Part shown: piece after piece, positions 1 to 10,199 of the stretch
Layout: each line of letters opens with the position of its first letter
Numbering within the stretch: position 1 is the stretch's first letter
NCBI GenBank assembly: GCA_029834535.1
Contig: JAQMWT010000093.1
Coordinates: 1-64,000 of the forward strand
Origin: Chrysophaeum taylorii
Lineage: Eukaryota; Sar; Pelagophyceae; Pelagomonadales; Pelagomonadaceae
DNA length: 64,000 nucleotides
Direction of reading: 5' to 3'
Program-made: the position numbers and the translations under genes
The notes under the pieces: model-generated
The model's input: only the letters and a program-made list of their open reading frames with translations
The model's database searches: none
Told to the model about the DNA's origin: nothing

Positions 1-744
1 GGACTTTTTGGTCCAGTAAGCTCACCCAGTGCGCGTGTAGACGCCGGGAGGGCTTATCGGTATTGCGCAGCGGTGGGGTAGGGTGGGGTCGTCGACTCAG
101 AAGAGCATATTCTCGGGGTTGCCGATCGACAGAGAGCCACGTAGAGCTGGACGTGGCAGAAGACGGGCTTCGCCAAGAGGACGCCGACCTCGCGGAGCGT
201 CTGGCCCTGGCTCTTGGTGATCGTTTGGCGTCGGCGGGCCTTAAGGGATACCGGTTGGAGGAGCCTCGGTGACAACGACACGATCGATCATGTATCTGGT
301 ACCGTTGCAGTGGCCGTGCGACGGGTCGAGGTTGCGAAGACATTAAGCTCGCGATCAAAGTCACCATGCCGTTGGTTGTCAGGGAGTTGAAAACTCGACT
401 GTAAAGAGCGAGGCGTCGTCTTCCGACCCAGCCTAGTCAGCCGAAAAGAACTCCGACGCCTCGTCTCCGGGGAAAAAAGGCCGCGGTCATGCGCGCGTTG
501 TCAGCATCGACAACATCGTTTCGACGGGGCGTGAGAATGGCGCGCTGAAAGAGCCGCCCGGGTCGTGGAAACAGTCTGCGAGGTCGCCGCAGACGGCTTG
601 GAGGATCAATGTCTGGCTCGCGGGCCTACATGATCCTTACCCTAAATCGGGGGACAAACAAACAGACAAACAAACAGACAAACATCTGTCGATTAGTAGT
701 TAGGACGTCACAGTAACCCTCGACGTTGTTCGCCATCGCGCTCG
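1..744. other. Left-edge intergenic DNA with helicase remnant and short repeat
   Basis: Apart from the helicase remnant at 54-281, no gene can be supported here. An ACAA/ACAG tetranucleotide run lies at about 654-683. The last ~60 bases before 745 are the presumptive promoter and 5' UTR of the Sm D3 gene. Confidence 0.5.
54..281 (-). pseudogene. PIF1/Helitron-type helicase C-terminal remnant
   Basis: On the minus strand a short stretch reads ITKSQGQTL, followed about ten residues later by KPVFCHVQLYVALCR. This is the C-terminal helicase motif pair typical of PIF1-like and Helitron Rep/Hel helicases (family form roughly T-x-N-K-S-Q-G-Q-T then QLYVALSR). The residues before it (RYPLRPA) lie in another frame, and no other helicase motif is visible. 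It is therefore a broken fragment, cut by the window edge or decayed. A Helitron origin is an inference; a cellular PIF1 fragment is equally possible. Confidence 0.6.
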
Positions 745-1132
745 ATGGCGACGGCTGCCAAAAACGTTGGTGTCCCGATCAAATTGTTGTACGAGGGCGA
801 AGGACACATGGTGCGTCGATAGTGGAGAGCGCGACGGTGACTAGACGACGCAGGTGACGGTGGAACTGCGTAACGGCGAAATCTACCGCGGCCACCTCGA
901 GGAAACCGAGGAGACGATGAACTGTCTCATCACCGACGTCGTCATGACGGCTCGCAACGGTCGGGTCTCTAAGATGGAAAACGTTTACATTCGAGGGTCG
1001 CAGATCAAGTTTATGGTCCTACCGGACTTGCTCAAGCACTCGCCGATCTTGGAGAAGGTCAAGCAGATGAAGAGGCAAGACGACGCGAAACCCAAGAAAC
1101 GCAGCGGTCGAAAGCCCTCACACAAGGCATGA
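745..1132 (+). CDS. SNRPD3: Small nuclear ribonucleoprotein Sm D3
   Basis: Core spliceosomal Sm protein. It is part of the heptameric ring on U1, U2, U4 and U5 snRNA in the nucleus. Exon 1 is 745-810 and encodes GVPIKLLYEGEGHM. A 43-bp GT-AG intron (811-853) follows, then exon 2 at 854-1132. The joined protein is about 114 residues, the usual size. Sm motif 1 is seen in VTVELRNGEIYRGHLEETEE with MNC just after it, and Sm motif 2 in VYIRGSQIKFMVLPDLLK. The C-terminus is basic (KKRSGRKPSHKA). The start is the ATG that gives the family N-terminus GVPIK. The intron is phase 0. Confidence 0.95.
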
Positions 1133-1988
1133 TGCCTGCACCATGTTGTTGTACGCGGCATAGCACCAGTGCCTGCGAAGCGCCACGATTGAAACGAGAC
1201 TTTTCGATTATCAAGGACCAGCACCATCTGAGGTGGTTTGACGCTGGTGGCTCCCGTCTGTCTGAAAGGAACATCGCGGGGACATAGTATTGCAAAGTGC
1301 AGAACAACAATGTCCGCGGCGGTGTATGGGCGAGGGGTGTCGCGTGCGACCTCTCTCTCTTTCTCTCTCGGATCGCAGGAGACTGTGGGCGCGCGAAGTG
1401 CTGTGCGCACAATACCAAAAGCACGCTCGATGAGTTTCTTTCTGCCTTTTCCCACAGTATAGTATAGTATAGTATAGAATAGTATAGTAGTGTGGTGGTG
1501 AGTATGCTCTTATTTAGTTCCGAGATGAGAAATATGGCGCCGGGGTCGCGGCGGCGGCGAGAGAGCCCGCATTCTTTCACGAGCCCCCCTCCGGGAAAAA
1601 AAACGTCGTCGTGAGTGGTTCGAGCGTGGTTTTCTGTCGGACGAGATTTTTAATAAAGTAGTAGTCAAATAGGGAAGGCGGTGTGGTCTGGTGGTGTCGA
1701 CTTCCCACCGCGCCCAGCTTTCAGGGCTTTTACCCTACTTGCGCGAACAGTGTTAATTGTTCGAAAGGGCAAATAAGTGAAACTGCCCGGGGATATCTCT
1801 AACATGCTGAGAATTTTTACGTCAGGTTGTGCCCCTCCACACAGTTCCAAGCTTTAAGGTTTTCGCGAAGTTTCCTGCCTCATCATGGCCTCCAATGACG
1901 GCTTCGTCCCGCCCACGCCCGGGTCGCGTCCGCGGATGGTCGATGCGCGGAGCTTATCAGCGGCGTCGATACTGCGGTCGTTCACGGG
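1133..1988. other. Intergenic region with AGTAT microsatellite
   Basis: No convincing gene is seen. An (AGTAT)n run lies at about 1456-1490. The right end may hold the true 5' exon of the following hydrolase gene, because an open frame beginning ATG GCC TCC AAT at 1885 looks protein-like but is in another phase. Confidence 0.4.
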
Positions 1989-4900
1989 GTGGCGCGGCAA
2001 GACGGACCCGAAGCCCGTAGGACGAAAGCCATGGGTCGCGCAGCGCTTGCAGGCGACAGCGTCGGCGATGAAGACTCTCGTCGCGACCGTGCCCGTGACG
2101 TCGTCGGTGGCGTCGGCCCGCGGTTGGCGCGCGTCCCCGAGCGGCGGCAGCGGATCGAGGAATACGAGGAGGAGGAGGAGGAGGAAGTGGCGCCGCCTCC
2201 GCCGCCGCCCAAGGAGAAGGTGGACATCGTCGTCGCCGCGCCGAACGACGCGCCGTGCGCCGTCCTGTTCGCGTCGCGGCAGCTCGTGACGGCCCCTCGT
2301 AGTCCGCAGCAGCGCGCCGCGTCGACACGCATTTGGCGGGGCAAGGGGAACGATCGCGCGCGGCTCGAGGTCGCGGCGTTCGCGTTCGATCGATGCGCCG
2401 AGGCGGACGACGTGTTTGGAACGCCGGCAAGCTCCAAGCGGTACCGGGCCAAGAGGCTGCGGTGCGACGGTGCGCGGCAGCTCGTGCGCGCCGTGCTGTC
2501 GAACGACGTGTTCGAGTGCGACGACGACGACGACGACCGCGAACGATGCGACGAAATTTGTCGCGTCGCGTTCGGTCGCGACCTCGAGGAGCGCCTCGAC
2601 TTTGGCCAGGTGCTGCGGTGGCTGCAGCACTGGAAGGGCATGCCGCGCGTGTCGGAGATGAGCCCCCGACGCCACAAGCGACGACGCTGGCCGCCCGCCG
2701 TCGTGGTGCGGAGCGGTGCGACGCGGTTCCGGCCGCACGCGTTCAACGAGGCGGAGCTCGACGGAGGCTCGGACGACGAGCCGGGCGCGTGGTCGCGGTG
2801 CCGGGTCGAGCTGCGCAAGGACGCGACCGTCTCGGTCGCCCCCACCTGGCGGCCCCTGGTCGAGGACGAGTACGACCTGAGCCTCGTCGACGCAACCCTC
2901 GACGCGCGCCGCCGCCAGATCGTGCTCTGTCCGCGCGGTCCGGGCGAACTCCTTGAAGTCGACGACGACTCGGGCGTCTCCCAGGTGGTTGCGCGCGACC
3001 GGGCCGAGTTCCGCCAGTGCGGCCGCCACCCGGGGGCCCGCCTCTCCTTCGACGACCTCGACGAATTAATGCACTTTTGGTCCAGCCTCTGCCACGTCGA
3101 CGACTCGGACCTCTCGGAGGACTCGACCGATTTCGACTCGGAGGCCTCGCCCGTGCCGCGACGCTCGAGTAGCAAGGTCAGATTCGAGGACACGATTTCC
3201 CTCTCTGACGAGGAGGACGTGAAGAAGAAGATGAAGACAACATCAACAACAAAACAGCAAAGCCAAAACCAAACCCGACTCGGTAACCTCGACGACGACG
3301 AGGTGGACGACGACGACGACGAAGAAGGCAACCGCGACGCGCCGAACGTCCTCGACAACGTCCTCGGGTTCGACGCGCACTCGGCGTCGCCGATCATGGA
3401 GTCGCTCGGGATCGTCGATGCGCTTGCGAGGGCTGTCATGCGGCCGCCGCGCTGGCGCGCCCCTGTCAAGGCCCTCGGCCCGCGCGTCTTTGACATCGAG
3501 GCGACGTCGGCGACGGGCGACGTCACCGCGCAGACGTGGACGCGCGTCGACTTCATTGTGAAGAACCCTGCTGGAAGCGACATGCAGTGCGCCTACTGGG
3601 CCCCCGCGCGGACGGTCGTCGACGACACGCAGCCCGCCTGCGTCATTTACGCCCACGGAAACTCGAGCTGTCGCGCCGAGGCGCTCCACGCCCTCAAGGT
3701 CTGCGCGCTCGCGGGCGTCGCCTTGTGCGCGCTCGACTTCGCCGGATCCGGCAGCTCGGCCGGCGATGGCGTCTCCCTCGGCCTCCGCGAGTCCCGCGAC
3801 GTCGCCGCCGTCGCCACTCACCTAAAAAACACGGGCGTCTCGCGCGTCGCCTTGTGGGGCCGCAGCATGGGCGCGGTCGCCTCCATTCTTACGGCCGGCG
3901 AGCGCGACCTCGACACCTGTTGCGTCATCGCGGATTCCCCCTTCGAGTCTCTTTCTGCCCTCTGCTCGGACCTCGTCGACCGCTCGGCCCTCGCGGCCCT
4001 CGGCGTCGACGGGCCTATGCGCTTCCTCCGCGCCAACGGCAAAGACAATAACTCGGGCGCCTCGAGCGCCCGGACGATAACGCGCGCTCCCAGTTCGACG
4101 CGTCCTCGACCGACGATTCGGACATGCACGGCGATCTCGACGACGACGACGACGACGAAGAAGAAGACGGTGGTGGCGGCGGCATCGGGGGGGGCGACGA
4201 CGAAGAAGAAGAAGCTGCCCCCGAATGGGCGCTCTCGCCCTCGGACCCGCACGCCAGCAAGCGCCGCCTCCGCCGCACCTTCGATGACGTGCCCCCAAAA
4301 CAACAACAACAACAACCACAGCAGCAACAACGACGCTCGTCGACTGCCAAGAAGGCGCGCTCGTCGCCCGAGTCGCGACGGCGCAACCGGAAACAGCGGG
4401 ACAAGAACGACAAGGCGCGCCTCGCCTACCTTATCGAGGACGCCGAGAGCGGCGTCGCGTCGGCCGACGATTACCTGCTTCCGCCACTCCGGCCACGGCG
4501 CCGCGCGCCGCGCAGACGACGAGAGCTCGGCCCCTTCTCGCCGTCGGCCTGGCTGGCCGGCCAGGTCGCCTCGGCTGTCGAGGCGCCGCTCGTCGTCGCC
4601 GTCAGCGCCAAGATCGCCGAGCAGGCCAAATTCGACGTGCGTTGCCTCCGCGCCGGTCGCGCCGCCGAGAATCTCGGCTTCTGCAGCGTGCCCTTTTTGT
4701 GCGTGGCGAGCGAGGATGACGCCATAACCCCTCTCTCACGCCGAGTCCCTCGTCGGTCGCTACGTCATGGGCCACGCCGAGCGCCGCCGCAAGCCCCGCG
4801 ACGCCCCTGCGCCCGTGCGCCTCGTCGTCTGCCGCGGTGACCACAACGCCCCCCGAACCCTCCGCGTCCACCTCGCCATTCTCCGCACTCTCGCGCTCTA

Positions 4901-5190
4901 CGTCGCTCGCGTCGATCCCCCCGCCGTCGAACTCCTCGTCGACCGCGTCGAGGCAACCTACACCGGACGCACCCTCCGCAGCCCCCCCTGGGGCGAGTCC
5001 CGCCGCCGCCCCGCCGTCACCCGATCCGTCTCGCGCTCCTGCTCGAAGGACCTCGACTACGACTATCAATCCGACGACGATAACAACGACGACCTCGCTC
5101 CGCCCCCCTCGTCGCCGCCATGTACGAGGGCAAACCCGATGAAATCTTTAGGACGCTCGCTCGCTATATCTTCATCACCAGCGGCGTCTC
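1989..5190 (+). CDS. Alpha/beta hydrolase with long acidic N-terminal region (frame-disrupted)
   Basis: Predicted serine hydrolase of the alpha/beta-hydrolase fold; substrate unknown. The first ~470 residues are low-complexity and rich in acidic and proline residues. The catalytic domain then shows the oxyanion element YAHGNSS (about 3650), the nucleophile elbow GRSMGA (about 3861), an acid in ASEDDAI (about 4710) and a histidine in GDHN (about 4840). An acid- and Gln-rich insert splits the domain at about 4070-4360. The frame changes three times: near 4005-4066 (either a 62-bp GT-AG intron or an indel), in the CTCTCTC run at 4731, and in the C6 run at 5103-5108. The 5' end is uncertain (1885 is an alternative) and so is the 3' end, since the coding trace fades into CCGA repeats. 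Confidence 0.65.
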
Positions 5191-5194
5191 CCGA

Positions 5195-5440
5195 CCGACC
5201 GACCGACCGACCGACCGACCGGGGGTCTTTGGTCGGCCGCGCGACCCCATGTTTTGGCGCGCCGCCGACGTCCCCTCCCCGCGTGACCGCGTGGTCACCG
5301 CAGGACATTGCGCGACAGCGCCCCCGCACTCCCTTCCTTCGCAGAGACGGCGCCTCCGGGTCGGCGACTCCACCACCACCATCCATCCATCCATCCATCC
5401 ATCTATCTATCTATCCATCTATATATCCATCCATCATCAT
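5195..5440. repeat. Microsatellites (CCGA)n and (ATCC/ATCT)n
   Basis: A CCGA/GACC tetranucleotide array lies at about 5195-5221. A second array of ATCC changing to ATCT and back lies at about 5378-5436. They sit between the 3' ends of two convergent genes. Confidence 0.9.
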
Positions 5441-5610
5441 CGAACTGCGCGAACTGCTGCCCTCGTCCTCCTTCCGGCCTTTTTCAATTTTTTTATCTCG
5501 GCCCCTCCGCACCGCACACCTGTCTGTGTGAACGTAATCTTAAGAAGAACACTATAACCATGCAACCCTAAGGTGGTGGTGGTGGTGGTGGTTACTTTGT
5601 CCGCATAGAA

Positions 5611-6456
5611 CTACGAACGCCCTACCAGCTGCTTAGGAAGGAGGGATTTGAGTGCGAGGTCGAGAGCTGCCCGGAAGGCGTTGCCTTCGAGTTCGTTAAA
5701 GACGTCGATGTTAAGGCGGAAGACGACGTTCGCTTCGTCAACAATGGCCTGGTGCTGCGCAGACGTCATCTCGCTGCCGAGCTCATTGAGGCCCGAGTAC
5801 CAGCGGTCGATGAAGGCGCGCGTGTCTGGGATGTCGGCGAATGAATAAAAGGCGAGGCCGTCGTCGGCGAGCCCGAGCGACTTGGAGGCCATGCCGGACA
5901 TCATCTGTCCGCCAAAGAGGTCGCCGAGGTATCGCGAATACAAATGACCGATTAGCAGATCCGAGTCTTTGACCTCCTCGATGCGGTCGCAGTAGGCGCG
6001 TGCCGCTGGCGACGGCGTCACGCGCCGACGCCAGTCGTCGCCAAAATAAAACCGCATGTCGGCCTCGAGGCTGGGGACGCGTCGTAACTCCTCGAAATCC
6101 AACGCCCGGGCATTCGGAGTCGCGCTCTGGTCGAGCGCTCGCTCCATCGCCTCGTACACAAAGTAGAGGTTGGCGGTCAATCGGGCGAACGAGCTTCGCT
6201 TTGCAAGGCCCTTGAAGAACCCCGTCACAAATTGCGTGTTCTCGGCCACGCTGTGCACCTTGCGCGTGCCGTCGTCGAGGGCGAGTGCGAGACCACTCTC
6301 CCTCGGATTCGACCCCACCTTCGCCGGACTCGGTTGAAGTGCAAACACGCCATGACACAGACTGGTCACCACGACCACCCACATGCACATCACACGCAAC
6401 GTCGTTGATGCCAGCTCAGACAGAAGCTCTTTTCTGGGTAGCTTGAGTAGTACCAT
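5611..6456 (-). CDS. HO: Heme oxygenase, plastid-targeted
   Basis: Cleaves heme to biliverdin, CO and iron. In algae the plastid enzyme feeds bilin and phytochrome chromophore synthesis. It has 281 residues. Proximal heme-ligand His68 lies in KVHSVAENTQF, and the family signature is YSRYLGDLFGGQ (about 173-184). The N-terminus has a hydrophobic segment MCMWVVVVTSLCHG followed by VFALQPSP, which matches the bipartite signal with Phe at the cleavage site used for complex plastids. Translation may start at Met1 or, giving a more compact signal peptide, at Met23 (6390). It is divergent from the DEAD-box helicase gene, with starts as little as 29 bp apart. Confidence 0.92.
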   Translation of the reverse strand: MVLLKLPRKELLSELASTTLRVMCMWVVVVTSLCHGVFALQPSPAKVGSNPRESGLALALDDGTRKVHSVAENTQFVTGFFKGLAKRSSFARLTANLYFVYEAMERALDQSATPNARALDFEELRRVPSLEADMRFYFGDDWRRRVTPSPAARAYCDRIEEVKDSDLLIGHLYSRYLGDLFGGQMMSGMASKSLGLADDGLAFYSFADIPDTRAFIDRWYSGLNELGSEMTSAQHQAIVDEANVVFRLNIDVFNELEGNAFRAALDLALKSLLPKQLVGRS

Positions 6457-6485
6457 GCTTACCCTACAAGCACTTCAAGCTAAGA
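6457..6485. promoter_or_regulatory. Short bidirectional promoter region
   Basis: Only 29 bp separate the outermost ATGs of the divergent heme oxygenase (minus) and DEAD-box helicase (plus) genes. It is about 95 bp if the internal heme oxygenase start is used. No core promoter motif can be assigned by eye. A shared promoter is inferred from spacing alone. Confidence 0.35.
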
Positions 6486-8050
6486 ATGAGGCGGTTCATC
6501 GTCGTCTTGCTCGTGATGAGCGAGGTGTCGCCGCTGGTGGTCCTCCACCAGCGATGCGCAAGGCGGCGCGAGATGTCGTCGGTGTCGATGATGGCGCGCG
6601 AGTCGTCGTACCTGAGCGCGAAGCAATGGGAGGAGCTGGGGGCTTTGGAGGAGACGACGAGGTGCGCTCGGGCGTGCGGTGGCGACCGACCTACCAAGAT
6701 CCAGGCAATCGCGTTCGGGGCGATGGCACGGGGCGAGCACTGCATCATCGCCGACCAGACGGGCTCGGGAAGACGCTGGCATATCTGCTTCCGCTCGCGC
6801 AGCGGCTCCGGGCCGAGGAGCGCGAGGGGCCGCGCCTCGCCGAGGCGCCAAAGGGGACCGCCCTGCCGCGCGCAATCGTGCTTGCCCCGACGTCGGAGCT
6901 CGTGGCACAAGTGGCGGGCGTGGGACGTGCAGTGAGTGGGGGCGGGATGCCGCTACGAATCCGATGCGCGACGGGCGACGCCGACGCGCGGAGCGCGGCG
7001 CGCGCGTTGCGCGCGGCGGCGGCTGCGACGTCCTGATCGCGACGCCGGGGCGGCTCGCCAAGTTAATAAAGAGCGGCGCCGTCAGCCTTTCGCGCGCGAG
7101 CGACGTGGTCCTCGACGAGGTGGACGTGCTGGCGATCGCGGACGGGGGCGCGATGTTGAGACCGATCTTTGGCGACGACTCGACGCTTTCCTCTTCGGCC
7201 CGCTTCGCCTTCGTGACTGCCACCCTCCCCACGCAAGTCGAAGCGCAGCTCCGAAAGGAGTTTGCGGACGTCGTGGTCTGCAAGGGCCCGGGCTTGCACA
7301 AGGCCCCTCGGCCTCGAGGTTTCGCTCGTCGAGTGCGACCCGTTCGCGAAGCCGGCGCCGGCGTCGAGCCGCCGCCGCGCCGACCTCTCCGACTACCTCG
7401 TGATAGATGAGGATGATGATGATCGAGGGCGTGCTTCCCCGACAAAGCAACGACTTCGAAAGTCCGAAAAGACCTACGAGGGCGACCTCGTGGTGACCAA
7501 GCCGATCGACAGAATCGACGATCCGACGTTCGAACTCAAAAAGCGCGCCCTCTTCGACAGCCTGAGCCTCGGCCGCCCGTCGAGCGAGGGCCGGCTCGAG
7601 GTCCCGACGAGGACCTTGGTGTTTTGTAATACAATCGAAAGCTGCCGCCGCGTCGAGAACGCCCTGTATAGGGCCGACCGCCGCCGCGCTCTCCGCACCG
7701 TCTACGCCTACCACTCGGCGTTGGAGAAGGACGCCCGGAAGCGCGCGCTCGCCGCCTTCATCGACCCCCAACTCGACCTCACGCGCGACCCTACCGTGCT
7801 CGTCTGCACCGACCGCGCGAGCCGCGGCGTCGACTTTGGCGCCGTCCCGGTCGACCACGTCGTCCTCTTCGACTGGCCCCGCGACCCGAACGAGTTCCTC
7901 CGACGCGTCGGCCGAACGGCCCGCGCCGGCCGCTCCGGATACGCGACAGTCTTCGCCAGTGGCACGAATCTCGCCGTCGCCCGCAAGGTCGTCGCCGCCT
8001 GCCAACGCGGCAAACCCATCCTCGACGACCCTGACACCTTCATTTCCTAG
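6486..8050 (+). CDS. DEAD-box RNA helicase (three frameshifts)
   Basis: ATP-dependent RNA helicase of superfamily 2. Motifs in order: Q-motif region PTKIQAIAFGA; motif I ADQTGSG continuing as GKTLAYLLPLAQ in another frame; Ia APTSELV; Ib IATPGRL; II DEVD; III TATLP; then the C-terminal RecA domain with VFCNTIESC, TDRASRGVDFG and VI RVGRTARAGRSG. An acidic insert (IDEDDDDRG) separates the two domains. The start at 6486 gives a hydrophobic N-terminus (RRFIVVLLVMSEV), possibly an organelle signal. The frame breaks at the GGG run in the Walker A codons (6767-6769), near 7011-7022, and at CCCC 7304-7307. Each is repaired by one base in principle, so the gene is either functional with sequence errors or a young pseudogene. 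Confidence 0.85.
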
Positions 8051-8079
8051 ATAAGGAAGGTAGGTTTCTGTCTATCTAT

Positions 8080-9110
8080 CTATCTTCTCCTGGCCGCGCA
8101 GGAGGTGCACGCCAAGGGGCGGCGGCGGCGACCAGTCTCGCCGCCGGTAGTTGTAGAGCACCGATCGCAAACGAGGAGGAGGAGGCGGCACGTTTCGCAG
8201 CGCGCGCGGCGCGTGCGGCGGTCGCTGCAGTAGTCGTGGACGGGGCCCGACCCGCAGGCAGCACACGCGCTCGCGGCGGCGGCAGTCTCGCTGCCGACGG
8301 GCTTCCGCGCGAACCGAGACTCGCGGATCGAAGACAAACAGTCGTCCGCAGAACAAGCCGTCGTCGCCGTCCCGCTCAACCTGCTCGAGGTATCGGACGA
8401 CGCCGCCGTCGAGCATAGCGACCTCCGCGCTGTTCGTTCTCGCCGCGATGAGCTCGGCGGCGCGTTCGCAACGCACGCCGCCGGTGCAGTAAGCCAAAAC
8501 GGGTGCTCCGTCGGGAATGGGTGCGGACTCGAGCCACGACGCAAAGTCGGAGGTCGACCGGATGTCTGGCGCGAGGACCGTCGCCGCGCCCTCGAAGCGA
8601 CCTATCGCGCTTTCGTAACCGTTCCTCACGTCGATCACCACCGACTCGGGTTTCGCCAACGCGGCGTCCCACGCGTCGCGCTTGAGGCGCCGGATCGACG
8701 TCGCCTTCGTTGCCGGCGCCCTTCCAAACGTCACGATTTCTTCCACCACGCGCCATCTGTAGGCGTCGAAGCCCGTCTCGCGACGCAACGACGCGTCGCG
8801 CGCGCGCCGTCTCTTCGTCGCCCACGCGGGTCAGGTTGAACTCCGTCTCAGCGAACACGTCCCGACGTTCGCGCCGAGCGCGCAACATGTGCGCTTCGAG
8901 CGCCGCCATCGGCCCGCCCAAGGTCGCGTTCACGCCCTCGCGCGAGACGCGCACTCGTCCAACGAGACATTCGCGCGAAAACGACGCCAGCCATTCTCCC
9001 AACTCGGATGGCTCATCGATCTGCCCAATAGCGTAGTACAGCAACACGGCCTCGATTTTCGTCGGCGCGCTCCTGCTCATCTCTACCGCCTGGTAAGAAA
9101 CCGACAACAA
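8080..9110 (-). CDS. TrhO-type rhodanese, tRNA uridine 5-hydroxylase family (frame-disrupted)
   Basis: Homologue of bacterial TrhO (YceA/UPF0176), which hydroxylates U34 of certain tRNAs. N-terminal domain: VLLYYAIGQIDEPSELG and VGRVRVSREGVNATLGG. Linker: FDAYRWRVVEEIVTFGR. Rhodanese domain: VVIDVRNGYESAIGRFEGA with catalytic loop YCTGGVRCERAAE, then LFVFDPRV. The C-terminus carries Cys pairs (CAACGSGPVHDYC, RCETCRLLLLVCDRC, ACTSC), matching the zinc-finger-like tail of bacterial TrhO. One frameshift lies in the GCGCGCGC tract near 8795-8805 and another near 8270-8300. The start may be 9110 or the internal MSRSAPTK. A second TrhO module occurs at 45-47 kb. Confidence 0.85.
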
Positions 9111-9554
9111 GCTAGTTGCGCACGAGATTTTATCGTCGTCGCCACAGATCGCTCCCTACAGTGTGATCAATCAATACGGGCACGAGATCCCTCCCTGAAT
9201 CATGGCGAAACCCCGGCGGTTCAAGGGACCTTTCGCTCGCTCGCTCGCTCGCTCGCTCGCGACAGGTGAGGACAAAACGACGAAAAGGGACCCCACCCAT
9301 GCGGCAACACGTGTTCTAGTTCGTGCGAGACCCAGCGCGGGAATAGCCCGCGGTCGATGAGCTGCGTTACAACCACATTACTGGCGCCACGACGAGCTGA
9401 TACGCGACGGTGACGACGACGAGGCTAGGAGGATTGCCCTCCGCGAACGAGGTGTCCGTCAAACAGGACGAGGACATGAAGTGTGATGCGAGGAGCCCGC
9501 GCGCGCGGTATCCAAGAAGGGCAGGAGTAGGCGCGGCGCGGGAGGCACATCGTG
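9111..9554. other. Intergenic region with GCTC repeat
   Basis: A (GCTC)n run lies at about 9233-9260. On the minus strand, 9367-9545 could encode a hydrophobic segment ending VVVTVAYQLVVAPVMWL, possibly an exon, but nothing confirms it. Confidence 0.3.
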
Positions 9555-10142
9555 TCACTTGACCTTTCGTTGTGGCATCTGTGGCGCGAGGCCGAGATGT
9601 CTGACGACCTCGGCGCGCGATCGAAATCGACGTCCCTTTGGGTTGTAGTAGTAGACGTCGCGAGAGCCGGCGGTGGCGCCACCCTTGCGGGTCTCGATCT
9701 CGACGCGCCACTGCTTGATGACGTCCTGGTCACCTCCGCATTTCGCAACGAATCTCGCGAGCCCGTCGAGCAGGTTTTCCTGCGAGGGAGGCTCGCGAGG
9801 CTCGCGCGGCTCTCGCGGCTCTCGCAGCGCGGTACACGCGAGAAGGTTGAGGCAGCGTCGCTTGACGCACACTTGCTTGGACGACCCCGTGCCCCCGAAT
9901 TTTCGCATGCCCAGGCACGCGCTGCAAGCGCCGCAGTCGCTCGCGCGGCAGCCCTCGCACGTGCCGCACCGCACGCGCCGCACGTTAATGACGCCGTTTC
10001 GCTTGGGCCCGCAGTGCTCGTGCTCGCTGCCATAGTCGGTGTCTGCATCGAAGATCGAGTCGTCGATGTGCTCTTCCTCCACCCCATTGCTCGTTGACGA
10101 CATCTCGCCTCCCTCGGCATCTTCTTCGGAGCGACGCTTCAT
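9555..10142 (-). CDS. CXXC zinc finger plus methyl-CpG-binding domain protein
   Basis: Predicted nuclear CpG-binding protein of about 195 residues. Roughly residues 52-95 form a CXXC zinc finger: CGTCEGC, DCGACSAC, GMRKFGG and CVKRRC in the right order and spacing. Roughly residues 140-185 form a methyl-CpG-binding (MBD/TAM) domain: QWRVEIETRK, DVYYYNPKGRRFRSRAEV. CXXC fingers usually read unmethylated CpG and MBDs methylated CpG, so the pair suggests a reader of DNA methylation state. The N-terminus is acidic. The start at 10142 (MKRRSEED) is preferred; longer upstream open sequence would overlap the divergent neighbour. It is single-exon and 57 bp from the next gene. Confidence 0.88.
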   Translation of the reverse strand: MKRRSEEDAEGGEMSSTSNGVEEEHIDDSIFDADTDYGSEHEHCGPKRNGVINVRRVRCGTCEGCRASDCGACSACLGMRKFGGTGSSKQVCVKRRCLNLLACTALREPREPREPREPPSQENLLDGLARFVAKCGGDQDVIKQWRVEIETRKGGATAGSRDVYYYNPKGRRFRSRAEVVRHLGLAPQMPQRKVK

Positions 10143-10199
10143 CGTTTGAGAACCAACCTCTGGCATTAACTTAAGGTCCGTTGGACGGACCTGATTCCT

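Noticed and set aside
1982-3583. 533-codon antisense frame opposite the alpha/beta hydrolase
   Set aside because: Ser/Arg-rich shadow of the acidic coding strand; no domain features.
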